Origin: Facklamia sp964471435
GTDB lineage: Bacteria; Bacillota; Bacilli; Lactobacillales; Aerococcaceae
Reading direction: 5' to 3'
NCBI GenBank assembly: GCA_964471435.1
Contig: CAYYGA010000001.1
Span: 1-64,000, forward strand
DNA length: 64,000 nucleotides
The position numbers and the translations under genes were made by a program. Position 1 is the stretch's first letter. The number at the start of each line of letters is the position of its first letter. Shown here one piece after another: positions 24,850 to 34,798 of the stretch. The notes beneath the pieces were generated by a model. That model was not told the DNA's origin, ran no database searches, and saw only the letters and a program-made list of their open reading frames with translations.

Positions 24850-26097
24850 CTAACTGCTCTCATCGGTTAAGCGCCGACGATAGCCTCTTAAAATATAATG
24901 TTGATTATCTTCATCAAACTCTAAAGAATCTACTAAAGTTTTCTGCCGGTATAAAGCAAGCAAATCCGCTTCTTCCGGTTGAATAATCACTGCATACTCT
25001 TCAGTAGTGGCTAAACATGCATTCCAAATAGCCTCTTTCAATCTTTCTATATCTTGGTCATTCTTAGCAGAAATCACTACATGAGGACTCATTACCGGTA
25101 CAAAATTCTCATCTGCTAAATCCAGCTTATTGTAAATAGTTAACATAGGCGCATGTTCTAAACCAAGATCTTTTAAAATACGCATGACTGTCGATTCATG
25201 CATATCGCGGGCCGGACTTGACGCATCCACCACATGCAATAAAACATCCATATAACGGATTTCTTCTAAAGTAGATTTAAAAGCCTGCACTAATTCAGTT
25301 GGCAGCTCCTCAATAAACCCTACCGTATCCGTTAATGTAAATATATCCTGCCCATTAATTGTCATTTGACGGGTTAATGGATCCAATGTAGCGAACAGTT
25401 GATCTTGAACATAGGCATCAGAATCCGTTAACTTAGTTAATAAGGTTGATTTTCCCGCATTGGTATATCCGACTAATCCTAAATTAAATTCTCGTCCACT
25501 TTTACGGCGAATACGTGTCCGCTCGCGATGCGCTTCTACATCTGCTAGTTCTTTTTTTACTTGACTGATGCGTGATCGGATATGTCGTCGGTCTGTTTCT
25601 AATTGGGTCTCCCCCGGCCCCCTCGTTCCGATCCCGCCTCCTAATCGAGACATCTGAATCCCCTGGCCACTTATACGGGGCAGTAGATACTCATATTGCG
25701 CCAGAGAGACTTGCAGCTTACCTTCGCGGCTGTTAGCCCGCATGGCAAAAATATCCAGGATTAATTGGACCCGGTCAATTACCTTTACTTGGAGCTCTTC
25801 TTCGAGCACACGATTCATACTTGGCGTTAGTTTATTAAAGAAGATAACTAAGTCAATCTCTTCAATTTCGATGTATCGTTTAACATCTCCTAACTTCCCG
25901 CTTCCCACAGCGGTTCGGCTGTCAATCCGGCTTAACTTCTGGGTGATTTCTCCTATATAAAGACCCTGAGCTGTTTCAGTTAAAGCCTTCATCTCTTTCA
26001 TTAATTCACTAAATTTTTCATCTTTATAATTTTCTGTTTGTACGCCAACAATCAGTACCCTCTCGGGCCCATTTCCTACTTCTATCATATTATTCAC
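24850..26097 (-). CDS. hflX: GTPase HflX
   Basis: A 415-residue ribosome-associated GTPase that splits stalled or hibernating ribosomes. The N-terminal HflX domain ends in the glycine-rich GGGIGTRGPGETQLE segment, followed by a coiled-coil linker and the G domain with GYTNAGKSTLL, DTVGFIEELP and NKLD. Its start overlaps the miaA end by 8 nt, so translation is coupled, a pairing also known in other bacteria. Confidence 0.94.
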   Translation of the reverse strand: MNNMIEVGNGPERVLIVGVQTENYKDEKFSELMKEMKALTETAQGLYIGEITQKLSRIDSRTAVGSGKLGDVKRYIEIEEIDLVIFFNKLTPSMNRVLEEELQVKVIDRVQLILDIFAMRANSREGKLQVSLAQYEYLLPRISGQGIQMSRLGGGIGTRGPGETQLETDRRHIRSRISQVKKELADVEAHRERTRIRRKSGREFNLGLVGYTNAGKSTLLTKLTDSDAYVQDQLFATLDPLTRQMTINGQDIFTLTDTVGFIEELPTELVQAFKSTLEEIRYMDVLLHVVDASSPARDMHESTVMRILKDLGLEHAPMLTIYNKLDLADENFVPVMSPHVVISAKNDQDIERLKEAIWNACLATTEEYAVIIQPEEADLLALYRQKTLVDSLEFDEDNQHYILRGYRRRLTDESS

Positions 26098-27055
26098 CTT
26101 TATTTTTTCTTAAATGATTTTCTATTAACTTTTCTACTCTATCCATATAATTTTCATCAGAAACATCAATCCACTGCGGTTGCTTCATCCGATTACGAAA
26201 CCAAGTAAGCTGTCTTTTAGCATAACGTCTGGAATTTTGTTGGATATTCGCAATCACTTCATCCAGGCTTTCTAATTTCTCAAAATACGGCCACCATTCT
26301 TTATAACCGATTCCTTTCATGCTTGAAAGATTTTTATCAAGCCCCCGCTGATACAACTGTCTGACCTCTGTTTCTAAACCAGCTTCCACCATTCCTTCGA
26401 CTCGTAAATTGATTCTTTGGTAAAGTTCTGGACGGGGCCGGTTCAAAACAAGTAAAAGTTCATTATAATTGGATATTTTATCTTTATGCCCTGTTTGTTT
26501 AGAAAATAAATCCCCTGTATGATGAATCACTTCCAGTGCTCTTATAATCCGTCGTCCATTTTGTACAGGAATCTTTTTTACTGCTTCAGGATCTAATGCC
26601 TCTAGTTCCAGCCATAACTTTTGGTTACCTTCTTCTTCTAAGCGTTGATTTAAATAAAGGCGGTAGTCTGAATCAAAGCTGTCACTGCCGCCAAATTCTA
26701 AATCATAAAGCAGGCCTTCTAAGTATAGACCCGTACCTCCTACTACTATAGGAAGTTTGCCCCGCTTAATAATCTTTTTAATCGTTTTATGAGCTTCTTG
26801 TTGAAACAGACTGGCATCAAAAATCTCTGCTGCATCCATTCTATCAAAAAGATGATGGGGAATCCCTTGTTTTTCCTCTTCTGTTATTTTCCCTGTTCCA
26901 ATATTCAAATCTTGGTACACTTGCATACTATCTGCATTCACCACTTCGCCTTCAAACTTTTTGGCTGCTTGAATGCTTAAGTCTGTTTTACCAACCCCAG
27001 TAGGACCGGCAATTACAATTACAGGCCAAGTTGTTGAATTTGAATCAACAGTCAT
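26090..27055 (-). CDS. miaA: tRNA dimethylallyltransferase
   Basis: Adds a dimethylallyl group to A37 of tRNAs that read UNN codons. The 321-residue protein has the P-loop GPTGVGKT (17-24), the DSMQVY and IPHHLFD motifs and the GGTGLYLEGLLYDLEF segment. It sits 3 nt after recN and overlaps hflX. Confidence 0.96.
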   Translation of the reverse strand: MTVDSNSTTWPVIVIAGPTGVGKTDLSIQAAKKFEGEVVNADSMQVYQDLNIGTGKITEEEKQGIPHHLFDRMDAAEIFDASLFQQEAHKTIKKIIKRGKLPIVVGGTGLYLEGLLYDLEFGGSDSFDSDYRLYLNQRLEEEGNQKLWLELEALDPEAVKKIPVQNGRRIIRALEVIHHTGDLFSKQTGHKDKISNYNELLLVLNRPRPELYQRINLRVEGMVEAGLETEVRQLYQRGLDKNLSSMKGIGYKEWWPYFEKLESLDEVIANIQQNSRRYAKRQLTWFRNRMKQPQWIDVSDENYMDRVEKLIENHLRKNKGE

Positions 27056-27058
27056 TTT

Positions 27059-28798
27059 CTACCCCACTCCTTTATGATAATAATCAATCAATTCTTGGGC
27101 TAGTTCGATCGATGAAGAAGAAATTTCTTCACCCGCCATCATCCGGGCGATGATTTCCAAACGACTGTCTTGATCTAAACTCTCCACTTTAGTTGTCGTT
27201 CTTTGATTAACTACTTGTTTACTGATTGCTAATTGGTTTGCAGCGGCTGCAGCTACCTGCGGGAGGTGGGTAATACATAAAACTTGTGCATAACGACCGA
27301 CTTCTGCCATTTTATTGGCAATTGCCGAAGCGACGCGACCTGACACACCCGTATCTATTTCATCAAACACTAAGGTTTCTACATTTTGAATTTTACTAAA
27401 TACCGTTTTAAGCGCCAGCATAAACCGGGAAAGTTCTCCTCCTGAAGCCACTCGGACTAAAGGCTTTATTTGCTCGCCTAAGTTGGTGGCAACATAAAAT
27501 TCAGCACGGTCAATCCCGGATTCAGTTAAACGCAGCATATTATCTAAAGGCTTTTCTAAAACTGTTTGTATTTTCTCATCTGAACTAACATTGTCAAATT
27601 TTACTTCAAATTGGCTTTGCGCCATGTATAAATCTTTTAATTGGGCTTCTATTTGTTTTATTAGATCTCCACTAGCATTTTTTCTAATCAAACTCATCTC
27701 TTGAGCCAAGGAAGACGCTTCTTGATAAACTTCTATAAACTGTGTATCAAGTTTAGCTAAATATTGTTCGCGGTGAGTAATCTGGTAGATATCTTCGGCT
27801 ATTTGGTTTTGATATGCCAACAGTTCATCTACTGTCATCACATATTTACGTTTAATTTGTTCTATCTGGCTTAAACGACTTTCCAGCTCATCAATTGCTG
27901 CTTCATCATAATCAGGCATATCAAAAGAAAAAGCTATCTCACTCGCTACTTCTTGTAAATCAATTTGGAGGCTTTCTAACCGTTCCACATGAGCTTGATA
28001 GGAAGGATCATATTTAATTAAATCTGCAAGCAGTTCCTTTACTCTTTCCAATTGACTGTCTACGCTCAATTCATTTTCAGTCATCAAATCATTGACTGCT
28101 TGAACATTTTGACTCATCACTTGAGCATGTTGCAGACGTTTACTTTGAGTCAGTAATTCTTCTTCTTCCCCCACTTGGAGATCTAGCTCCTCTAATTCCT
28201 GCAATTGAAATTGTAAAAAATTTAACTGCTGGGCTTGTTCCTGTTCATTACGGTGGGCATGAAGCAGCTCTTTTCTTAATTCAGAATAACGCATAAATAC
28301 TTCTTGATATGTGGATTTTACTACAGACAACTGTTCTCCGGCATATTGATCCAATAAATCCAGATGCTGGGATTGATCTAAGAGAGCCTGGTGTTCATTT
28401 TGGCCGTGAATATCAACAAGATATCCACCAATTGTTTTTAAAGTCGATACATTGGCCAGTTGACCATTAATGCGGATGATATTTCTGCCGGAGCGATTTA
28501 ATTCGCGGCGAATCAATAAATCATCAGCTTCTAAATCAATTTCATATCCCAAATCTTTTAAGAGCTGGTTTAATAAAGAATGATCTTCACTCGTAAACAG
28601 CCCTTCTACCACAAACTTTTCACTGGCATGACGGATTAAATCAACAGACCCGCGTCCGCCGCTTAAAATACTCAGCGCATCAATAATAATAGATTTTCCC
28701 GCTCCAGTTTCGCCGGAAAGTACCGTCATTCCCTGATTAAAATCGATTGAAACTTCCTCAATAATAGCAAAATTTTCTATACGTAGACTGGCTAACAT
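27059..28798 (-). CDS. recN: DNA repair protein RecN
   Basis: A 579-residue SMC-like ATPase that acts early in double-strand break repair. The Walker A motif GETGAGKS (29-36), a long central coiled coil (about residues 150-370), the signature ASGGELSRFMLALK and Walker B LVFDEIDTGVSG are all present. It lies about 30 nt after tlyA. In B. subtilis argR/ahrC lies between these two genes; it is absent here. Confidence 0.96.
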   Translation of the reverse strand: MLASLRIENFAIIEEVSIDFNQGMTVLSGETGAGKSIIIDALSILSGGRGSVDLIRHASEKFVVEGLFTSEDHSLLNQLLKDLGYEIDLEADDLLIRRELNRSGRNIIRINGQLANVSTLKTIGGYLVDIHGQNEHQALLDQSQHLDLLDQYAGEQLSVVKSTYQEVFMRYSELRKELLHAHRNEQEQAQQLNFLQFQLQELEELDLQVGEEEELLTQSKRLQHAQVMSQNVQAVNDLMTENELSVDSQLERVKELLADLIKYDPSYQAHVERLESLQIDLQEVASEIAFSFDMPDYDEAAIDELESRLSQIEQIKRKYVMTVDELLAYQNQIAEDIYQITHREQYLAKLDTQFIEVYQEASSLAQEMSLIRKNASGDLIKQIEAQLKDLYMAQSQFEVKFDNVSSDEKIQTVLEKPLDNMLRLTESGIDRAEFYVATNLGEQIKPLVRVASGGELSRFMLALKTVFSKIQNVETLVFDEIDTGVSGRVASAIANKMAEVGRYAQVLCITHLPQVAAAAANQLAISKQVVNQRTTTKVESLDQDSRLEIIARMMAGEEISSSSIELAQELIDYYHKGVG

Positions 28799-28829
28799 TT
28801 TTTTGCTCCTTTACTGGCCGCTGGTATGA

Positions 28830-29648
28830 CTATTGATTGAACAGTTGATGACTTTGAGTGACTAGCTCTTGAATATTTATCTTTTGGTAGGATTGATTGT
28901 TAATTTCTTTAGAGTTAACTAAATGTACCAAGTATTCAATATTTCCTTCACCGCCTGTAATCGGTGAATAAGTTAAGTCAACTACTGTAAAACCTAATTG
29001 ACATATAAAACTTAAGACTTCTTCTAAGACTTCTAAGTGAACTGCCGGATTCTTAATCACACCTTTTTTACCTACTCTTTCTCTTCCAGCTTCAAATTGC
29101 GGCTTGATTAAAGCAATTACAGGACCGTTTTCTATTAAGATCTCTTGTAAAGGAGGTAATATTAATTCCAGCGATATAAAAGAAACATCAATCACTGCTA
29201 TAGTCGGCTGTCCTTGGGTAAAATCTTCAAGTTTTGAATAACGAAAATTCTGCCTTTCCATCACAATCACCTGCGGATTCTCTCTTAAGGAGTAAGCCAG
29301 CTGATTATATCCTACATCTAAAGCATAAGACTGCTTAGCGCCTTTTTGTAAAGCGACATCCGTGAATCCTCCAGTTGATGCTCCTATGTCTAAAACAACT
29401 TGATTGGTCATATCAATGTTAAACACTTCTAAGGCTTTTTCCAATTTTAAACCACCTCGTGAAACGTAAGGAAAAGGCTTGCCTTTCATATATAGCTCAC
29501 GGTCAAGAGGGATTTTTTCACCCGGTTTATCATAACGCTGATCATTTTGGTCATAAATCTGCCCGGCCATAATTAAGCGCTGGGCTTGTTCTCTTGATTC
29601 GGTAATTCCTGCTTGAACGACTAATTTATCTACACGTTCTTTTTTCAT
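28830..29648 (-). CDS. tlyA: TlyA family rRNA (cytidine-2'-O)-methyltransferase
   Basis: A 272-residue protein with an N-terminal S4 RNA-binding domain (about 1-60; KERVDKLVVQAGITESREQA) and an FtsJ-like methyltransferase domain with DIGASTGGFTDV as the SAM loop. The C-terminal tail is short. Homologues methylate 16S and 23S rRNA; which site is used here is unknown. It directly abuts ispA (stop and start adjacent). Confidence 0.9.
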   Translation of the reverse strand: MKKERVDKLVVQAGITESREQAQRLIMAGQIYDQNDQRYDKPGEKIPLDRELYMKGKPFPYVSRGGLKLEKALEVFNIDMTNQVVLDIGASTGGFTDVALQKGAKQSYALDVGYNQLAYSLRENPQVIVMERQNFRYSKLEDFTQGQPTIAVIDVSFISLELILPPLQEILIENGPVIALIKPQFEAGRERVGKKGVIKNPAVHLEVLEEVLSFICQLGFTVVDLTYSPITGGEGNIEYLVHLVNSKEINNQSYQKINIQELVTQSHQLFNQ

Positions 29649-30539
29649 TTAGTTCTCCTCTTGTTGGATGGACAAATGATCCAGGAAATATTCCAACTTA
29701 TCAAAAGATGCAGAGGTCAATTCACATAACTCATTTAAGTAGGATTTTGCTTTGTTTTTTTCATCTTGTAAAGCCTGCAGCGATCCTTTTACTCCTAAAA
29801 GAGTTGGGTAAGTGGATTTTTGGTTACTTTCATCCGACTTAAGCAGAGTATCCTGGTCTGAACTGATTAAGACGACATCTTTTAAATCATTGTGTATTTG
29901 ATAGGCAATTCCAAAGTGATCGCCGAATCTTTCTAACAATTCTAAAGTTTTTTCATCCATTTGGCTAATCACTCCGGCTGCTCTAACTGAATAAATAAAG
30001 AGTTTGCCTGTTTTCATACGGTGAATCTGCTGCAAAGCTTCCAGGTCAATTTGTTTGTTTTCAGCTTGAATATCACTGATTTGTCCTGCGACCATTCCCA
30101 TTGAACCGGCTGCGGCAGATAAGCTTGCTGTTAATTCAACTCGTTGTTGATAAGTTAATAATTCATCACGGGCTATAATTCCAAAAGCATCCGTTAACAT
30201 AGCATCCCCTGCCAAAATTGCAGTAGCTTCATCAAATTTTATATGATTTGTCGGCATGCCACGGCGGACCTGATCATCATCCATAGCCGGTAAGTCATCA
30301 TGAATTAAAGAATAAGTATGTATATATTCTAAAGCAATCGCTGTTTGGATAGCTTTATCCATTAACTTTGGATCTATAATACTGACTGTAGCAAGTAAAA
30401 GTAAGGGTCTTAACCGCTTGCCGCCCCCATTTAAGGAATAAAGCATCGGCTTGATCAACTCTAAAGGAGCTTTGCTGGCTAACAATACTTCTTCCATTGC
30501 TTTTTCAAATTCAGCCCGCAGCCTTGTGATAGATTCCAT
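29649..30539 (-). CDS. ispA: Farnesyl diphosphate synthase (short-chain prenyltransferase)
   Basis: A 296-residue all-helical prenyltransferase that condenses isopentenyl diphosphate with allylic diphosphates. The first Asp-rich motif is DDLPAMD (81-87), followed by DDQVRRG, and the second region is YQIHNDLKDV. The two-residue insertion in the first motif fits bacterial FPP synthases. It overlaps xseB by one base and precedes tlyA, the usual xseA-xseB-ispA-tlyA-recN order. No dxs is present in the cluster, in line with a mevalonate route elsewhere (inference). Confidence 0.92.
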   Translation of the reverse strand: MESITRLRAEFEKAMEEVLLASKAPLELIKPMLYSLNGGGKRLRPLLLLATVSIIDPKLMDKAIQTAIALEYIHTYSLIHDDLPAMDDDQVRRGMPTNHIKFDEATAILAGDAMLTDAFGIIARDELLTYQQRVELTASLSAAAGSMGMVAGQISDIQAENKQIDLEALQQIHRMKTGKLFIYSVRAAGVISQMDEKTLELLERFGDHFGIAYQIHNDLKDVVLISSDQDTLLKSDESNQKSTYPTLLGVKGSLQALQDEKNKAKSYLNELCELTSASFDKLEYFLDHLSIQQEEN

Positions 30540-30784
30540 TACAACGCCTCCTCATCAAGGTTTTGCAAACCGTTTTCTGTCATCATTTTTGTTACTGTCT
30601 CTTCAGCTTCACTCAATTCTTTTTGACAATATTGACTCAAAGCAATGCCTTTTTGGAAAGCTGTTAAGGCTTCTTGAAGGGGGAGACTCCCTTTTTCTAA
30701 TTCTTGGACAATTTGTTCTAATGATTCCATTGCTTTTTCAAAACTTTCAGCTTGAATTTTAGTTTCTTCTTTTTGCTGGGACAT
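30539..30784 (-). CDS. xseB: Exodeoxyribonuclease VII small subunit
   Basis: An 81-residue helical protein with the family's SFEKAMESLEQIVQELEKGSLPLQEALTAF segment split around residues 13-43. It forms the small subunit of exonuclease VII with XseA. It lies 4 nt after xseA and shares its final base with the start of ispA. Confidence 0.94.
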   Translation of the reverse strand: MSQQKEETKIQAESFEKAMESLEQIVQELEKGSLPLQEALTAFQKGIALSQYCQKELSEAEETVTKMMTENGLQNLDEEAL

Positions 30785-30788
30785 TTTT

Positions 30789-32183
30789 TTACTCCTTCAT
30801 GGTGTCGTTTGCACTTTTGAATTTTATTTCAATGTCTTCTTTGTTTATTTCATTTACTGTTGTATGTAGGGTGCCGTCGATTAACTGTACTTGCAATAAA
30901 TCACCTGTGGCGAGCTGGTCGGTTGAACGTATAATTTCATCTTCTTTATTAACAATCGCATACCCTCTTGCCATTACTTTTATTGGACTGTAGGCATCCA
31001 GTAAATAACTGGTTTTTTGAAATTGATATTTTTTATTTTGTAATAACTGATTAAAACCACTGGTCAACTGCTGAGTCAAGAATTTAACTTGTTCCTTTTC
31101 ATATTGGATTTGCTGCTGGGGGTGGTAATTGAGCAAACGTTGTTTTAAATTTTTAAGGTTGTTATTTTCTTTTTCAAAATACCGCTGCTGACTTCGATTA
31201 AGCTGTTCAGATAGTATTTGTAGATTTTGCAAGTAACTTTGATAAAGTCTTGCCGGATCTTGAATCACATAAGATTGGCTGGACCGTTGCAGTCTTTGGC
31301 TTAGATAGTTTAATTGATTTTCTAACGCTAAGAACATCCGTTGTTTTTTCTGCTGGATTTCTATTAAGAGATCTCTTAAAACAGGAACGGACATTTCTGC
31401 TGCTGCGGTAGGAGTAGGAGCTCTTAAATCTGCTACCATATCTGCAATCGTAAAATCCGTTTCATGTCCGATAGAAGATATTACGGGATGAGAACAATTC
31501 AGTATGGCGTGGGCAACTTTTTCATCATTAAAGGGCCAAAGGTCTTCTATAGAACCTCCGCCTCGGGCTAAGATTACACTATCTATCGGCTCGGGGTATT
31601 CTTCTACCCATTTAAAGGCTTGTCTAATTTCTCCTGCCGCTTCTTTTCCCTGGACACGAGTTGGAAAGACGATTATTTCTACAATTGGAAATCGTCGGTT
31701 AATAGTGGTAATTATATCACGTATAACAGCTCCGGTTGGACTTGTGATAACTGCTATTCTTTTTGGAAAAGCAGGTAGTTCTTTTTTCGGTAAATCAAAT
31801 AAACCTTCTGCTCTCATTTTATTTTTTAATTGTTCCAGAGCAAGATACAAAGCACCGATTCCATCAGGTTCGATATCTTCTACATAGAGCTGGTAACGCC
31901 CGGCTGCTTCATATGTTCCTATTCTTGCGGTCAGATAGACTTTCATGCCTTCTTCTAACTGAAATTTTAAACGGCTGAAATCATTCCTGAACATAATAGC
32001 ATTAATAACTACATTACCTTCTTTTAAGGCGAAAAATTGATTTTGATTAGGACGATGACGGTAGTTAGATATTTCCCCTACCACACGAACTTTACGCAAG
32101 TGGGGATCACGGTCGAATTTTTGGGAAATATATTTCGATAGGGCACTGACCGTCAAAAATGGTTGCTTATTTTCTGTCATCAT
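30789..32183 (-). CDS. xseA: Exodeoxyribonuclease VII large subunit
   Basis: A 464-residue nuclease subunit that degrades single-stranded DNA. An N-terminal OB fold (VRVVGEISNYRHRPNQNQFF) is followed by the catalytic domain with ITSPTGAVIRDI, ARGGGSIEDLWPFNDE and SSIGHETDFTIAD, then a coiled-coil region that binds XseB. Normal length. A ribosome binding site GGAGGAAGAG lies just upstream. Confidence 0.96.
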   Translation of the reverse strand: MMTENKQPFLTVSALSKYISQKFDRDPHLRKVRVVGEISNYRHRPNQNQFFALKEGNVVINAIMFRNDFSRLKFQLEEGMKVYLTARIGTYEAAGRYQLYVEDIEPDGIGALYLALEQLKNKMRAEGLFDLPKKELPAFPKRIAVITSPTGAVIRDIITTINRRFPIVEIIVFPTRVQGKEAAGEIRQAFKWVEEYPEPIDSVILARGGGSIEDLWPFNDEKVAHAILNCSHPVISSIGHETDFTIADMVADLRAPTPTAAAEMSVPVLRDLLIEIQQKKQRMFLALENQLNYLSQRLQRSSQSYVIQDPARLYQSYLQNLQILSEQLNRSQQRYFEKENNNLKNLKQRLLNYHPQQQIQYEKEQVKFLTQQLTSGFNQLLQNKKYQFQKTSYLLDAYSPIKVMARGYAIVNKEDEIIRSTDQLATGDLLQVQLIDGTLHTTVNEINKEDIEIKFKSANDTMKE

Positions 32184-32281
32184 CTCTTCCTCCTCTCATA
32201 GTCAGCTTCTTAAATATTTTAGCATAGAAAAGACTGCTAAACTATTCAATCGGTTGAATTGGATGAAAGATCTTATCATAC

Positions 32282-32326
32282 AAAAAAGTCCCAGCATGGT
32301 GATACAATCGCCCATGCTAAGACTTT
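32282..32326 (-). terminator. Terminator of the DUF1002 gene
   Basis: A two-part stem: AAAGTC (32285-32290) with GACTTT (32321-32326) and AGCATGG (32293-32299) with CCATGCT (32312-32318). An A run at 32282-32287 gives the U tract on the minus strand. Confidence 0.75.
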
Positions 32327-32362
32327 GATTAAACTAAAAAACAAATTTTTGATTAATGATTA

Positions 32363-34186
32363 TTAATAGTCAGACTCTTCTGAACTTTCATTAACTTCAG
32401 GATCTGTATAACCTTCTTCTCCGTTTTCTGAATCACTGTAAGGTTCTTCAGTGCTTTCAGATTCATATTCTTCAAATTCTTCGGATGTTTCCGGAAGTGA
32501 TTCTACTGTCTCTTCCGTTGTTTCTTCTTCGGTTATTTCTTCTGTTGTTTCTTCTTCAGGAACGTAACCTGGAATTGTATAGTCTGCCGGAACAGGCATA
32601 CCCTGGTAATTATTTTCTACTGCTACTCCGTACAGCGATTGGAAATCAAAAGTCATCGATTGCAATGCCATCGGGCTGTCTGTCAAGTAATCTATCTCTG
32701 AGAAAGTCTGGATTTCTAAATCAAAGATAAAACGTCCCATAATGCTTTGATGAGTGACTGTATCCCAAACTACAGAAAAGTCTATTAGACTGCCCTCTTG
32801 ATTAAATTCCTGGTAGCTATAGACTTCTGGTGCTAAACCGGTTGCGTTGGCCGTTAATTGAATAATTTCAGCTAAAGACGGATCAGATACTCTTGTGTTT
32901 TCTGCTGCACTGATTTGATTTAACCATTGGTCTTTTACAGGAATATATTCTACACCCAAGTCAGCTGCTTCTTGCGCTTGTGCTTCATCAAAATTAGCTG
33001 CATATTGATACATTAAAATACGCAATTCATTCACAGCTGCTTGTGTCTCTGCGGTTAAATCTTCAGCGAGTAGACTTTCAACTACAAATGTATGGGAGTA
33101 AAGTTCTTCAATTAGTAAGCCCTGCTCTACATAATCATAAAAAACAGTATAGAGGCTCTCAACTATTGGATGATAAGCTTCAACACCTGCAAAAACTGAC
33201 TCTTGATCTTCACTACCGAAATAGTCTGCTTCAGTAGCTATTATATCCTCAATTGTCATTGTAGCTTCTACAGGCTGCTGGGCTAAGATTCCTGACCATG
33301 GCCCTTCTGCTTCAAAAGATACTTCGATTTGTTCTAATGTGTCGACATTTTGAGCAGCATCTGTTTGAGCAAAGTCCTGTGCATAGTTTTCTAATTCTTG
33401 AATTGTTTCATTGGAAATATCAATTTGATTATCTATTTCAGCTGAATTATCAACAACATTCCCATCTCCAACAATATTGGTATTGTTAATTACTTGATTG
33501 ACCACTGTATTAACAATTTCGGTTGTATTTACATTACCGTTATTTTCCTCATTTTGAATAATCACTTCTTTTTTAATTTCAGCAATAATATTGTTAACTA
33601 CTTCATCTGATAGTTGGGTATCCTCTTGTACATTTTGAACCACTACAATTTCATTTTGGGCTGTTTGAACATCTTGAGGGTTAATTGCCACTCCTTGGGA
33701 TTCAAGTAAAGCATAAACTCCGGTAAGAGCTCCTTCTCCTGTTACAGGAGTAATAGTTCCTATTTTAATTAAGGCGTTGCGGGCTCCTGCTGTAATGGCA
33801 GCGTTTTGATAAGTAGTAGAAGAAACCTGAGTAATGTTTTGTGGTGTAACTATTTGAACTTGCACACCATAGCCTTCTTGCTGAGGCGCAATATAAGCCG
33901 AAGAGTAAACCTGTGTACTAGCATTTGATCCATCATTTAAATAACGATTAATCATATTTCCATCTACATAAATTGTATTATCTGGTGTCACTGACCCTGC
34001 TCCTAAAAGAGCAATCGTCTGTTGGGCTTCCTGAGCATTTAATGTCCCACCCAGTGCCAGCATTTGTGCCTGCTGCACCTGGCTTGCTTCAGTGACAGCT
34101 TGTACTGATTGAGTAGCGATAGGTACGGCTACCGGTGCTAAAGCCAAAGCAGCTAAAGCTGTAAATAATATTTTTTGTTTTTTCAT
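32363..34186 (-). CDS. Secreted DUF1002 domain-containing protein
   Basis: A 607-residue exported protein of unknown function. A Sec signal covers about residues 1-30 (cleavage near QSVQA). Residues about 35-235 match the DUF1002 family (YpuA-like), with features such as GGTLNAQEAQQTIALLG and TPVTGEGALTGVYALLESQG. A central region of about 300 residues is rich in Asn, Gln and Glu. The last 60 residues are an acidic Glu/Ser/Thr tail without an LPXTG motif or membrane segment, so it is probably released or loosely wall-bound. It interrupts the otherwise conserved nusB-xseA neighbourhood and has its own terminator. No substrate or partner can be named. Confidence 0.75.
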   Translation of the reverse strand: MKKQKILFTALAALALAPVAVPIATQSVQAVTEASQVQQAQMLALGGTLNAQEAQQTIALLGAGSVTPDNTIYVDGNMINRYLNDGSNASTQVYSSAYIAPQQEGYGVQVQIVTPQNITQVSSTTYQNAAITAGARNALIKIGTITPVTGEGALTGVYALLESQGVAINPQDVQTAQNEIVVVQNVQEDTQLSDEVVNNIIAEIKKEVIIQNEENNGNVNTTEIVNTVVNQVINNTNIVGDGNVVDNSAEIDNQIDISNETIQELENYAQDFAQTDAAQNVDTLEQIEVSFEAEGPWSGILAQQPVEATMTIEDIIATEADYFGSEDQESVFAGVEAYHPIVESLYTVFYDYVEQGLLIEELYSHTFVVESLLAEDLTAETQAAVNELRILMYQYAANFDEAQAQEAADLGVEYIPVKDQWLNQISAAENTRVSDPSLAEIIQLTANATGLAPEVYSYQEFNQEGSLIDFSVVWDTVTHQSIMGRFIFDLEIQTFSEIDYLTDSPMALQSMTFDFQSLYGVAVENNYQGMPVPADYTIPGYVPEEETTEEITEEETTEETVESLPETSEEFEEYESESTEEPYSDSENGEEGYTDPEVNESSEESDY

Positions 34187-34289
34187 TCAATCTCTCCTTA
34201 AAAAGCTGATATAAAAAGATTCTTACATTGTTCATTATAATATACCTGCTGGAAGTCTTACAAGTTACAAGATAAGCTTTCATATTTAA

Positions 34290-34341
34290 AACAAATAAAA
34301 ACCTCAAAAAACAATTTATTTCTTCATAAATGTTTTTGAGG
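34290..34341 (-). terminator. Terminator of nusB
   Basis: CCTCAAAAA (34302-34310) pairs with TTTTTGAGG (34333-34341), and ATTTAT (34314-34319) with ATAAAT (34326-34331). The A-rich stretch at 34290-34300 supplies the U tract. Confidence 0.75.
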
Positions 34342-34348
34342 CATAAAT

Positions 34349-34795
34349 TTATTGATGATTTTCTAAAAGTTGGGCTAAAACCCCTGAAATAAATTTGCGT
34401 GATTTTTCATCAGAAAAAGTTTTACTCAACTCAATTGCTTCGTTAACAGCTACTTTATTTGGTACTTGAGTTTCATCTTCAAATAGAACCTCATAAAAAG
34501 CTAATCTTAAGATAGTCAAATCAATACTTGCGAGGCGGTCAAGGGTCCAGCCGCTGCTTAAATAATTCATTATAAGCTCATCAATAGCCGCTTTATTATT
34601 TTGAACTCCCAGGACTAATTGATGCAGGTATCGATCAACTTCTCCGGTATAAGGCGCATTAGGATCATTGCCGGCTTCCAATGCAAAATCAATTACTTCT
34701 TCAACGGAGTGTTGATTGTCCGTGCTTTGAAGTTGAAATAAACTTTGGATAGCTTTTTCTCGAATCGCATGGCGATTCAATTTACTCTCTTCCAT
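34349..34795 (-). CDS. nusB: Transcription antitermination protein NusB
   Basis: A 148-residue all-helical RNA-binding protein that joins NusE (S10) on boxA RNA and helps transcription and maturation of rRNA. The RHAIREKAIQSLFQL start and the VNEAIELSKTFSDEKSRKFISGVL end are typical. It lies 3 nt after the Asp23-family gene, an association also found in B. subtilis (yqhY-nusB). Confidence 0.95.
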   Translation of the reverse strand: MEESKLNRHAIREKAIQSLFQLQSTDNQHSVEEVIDFALEAGNDPNAPYTGEVDRYLHQLVLGVQNNKAAIDELIMNYLSSGWTLDRLASIDLTILRLAFYEVLFEDETQVPNKVAVNEAIELSKTFSDEKSRKFISGVLAQLLENHQ

Positions 34796-34798
34796 GCC

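Noticed and set aside
33043..33489. Plus-strand ORFs inside the DUF1002 gene
   Set aside because: They are antisense frames of a clear minus-strand gene, without ribosome binding sites or family features.
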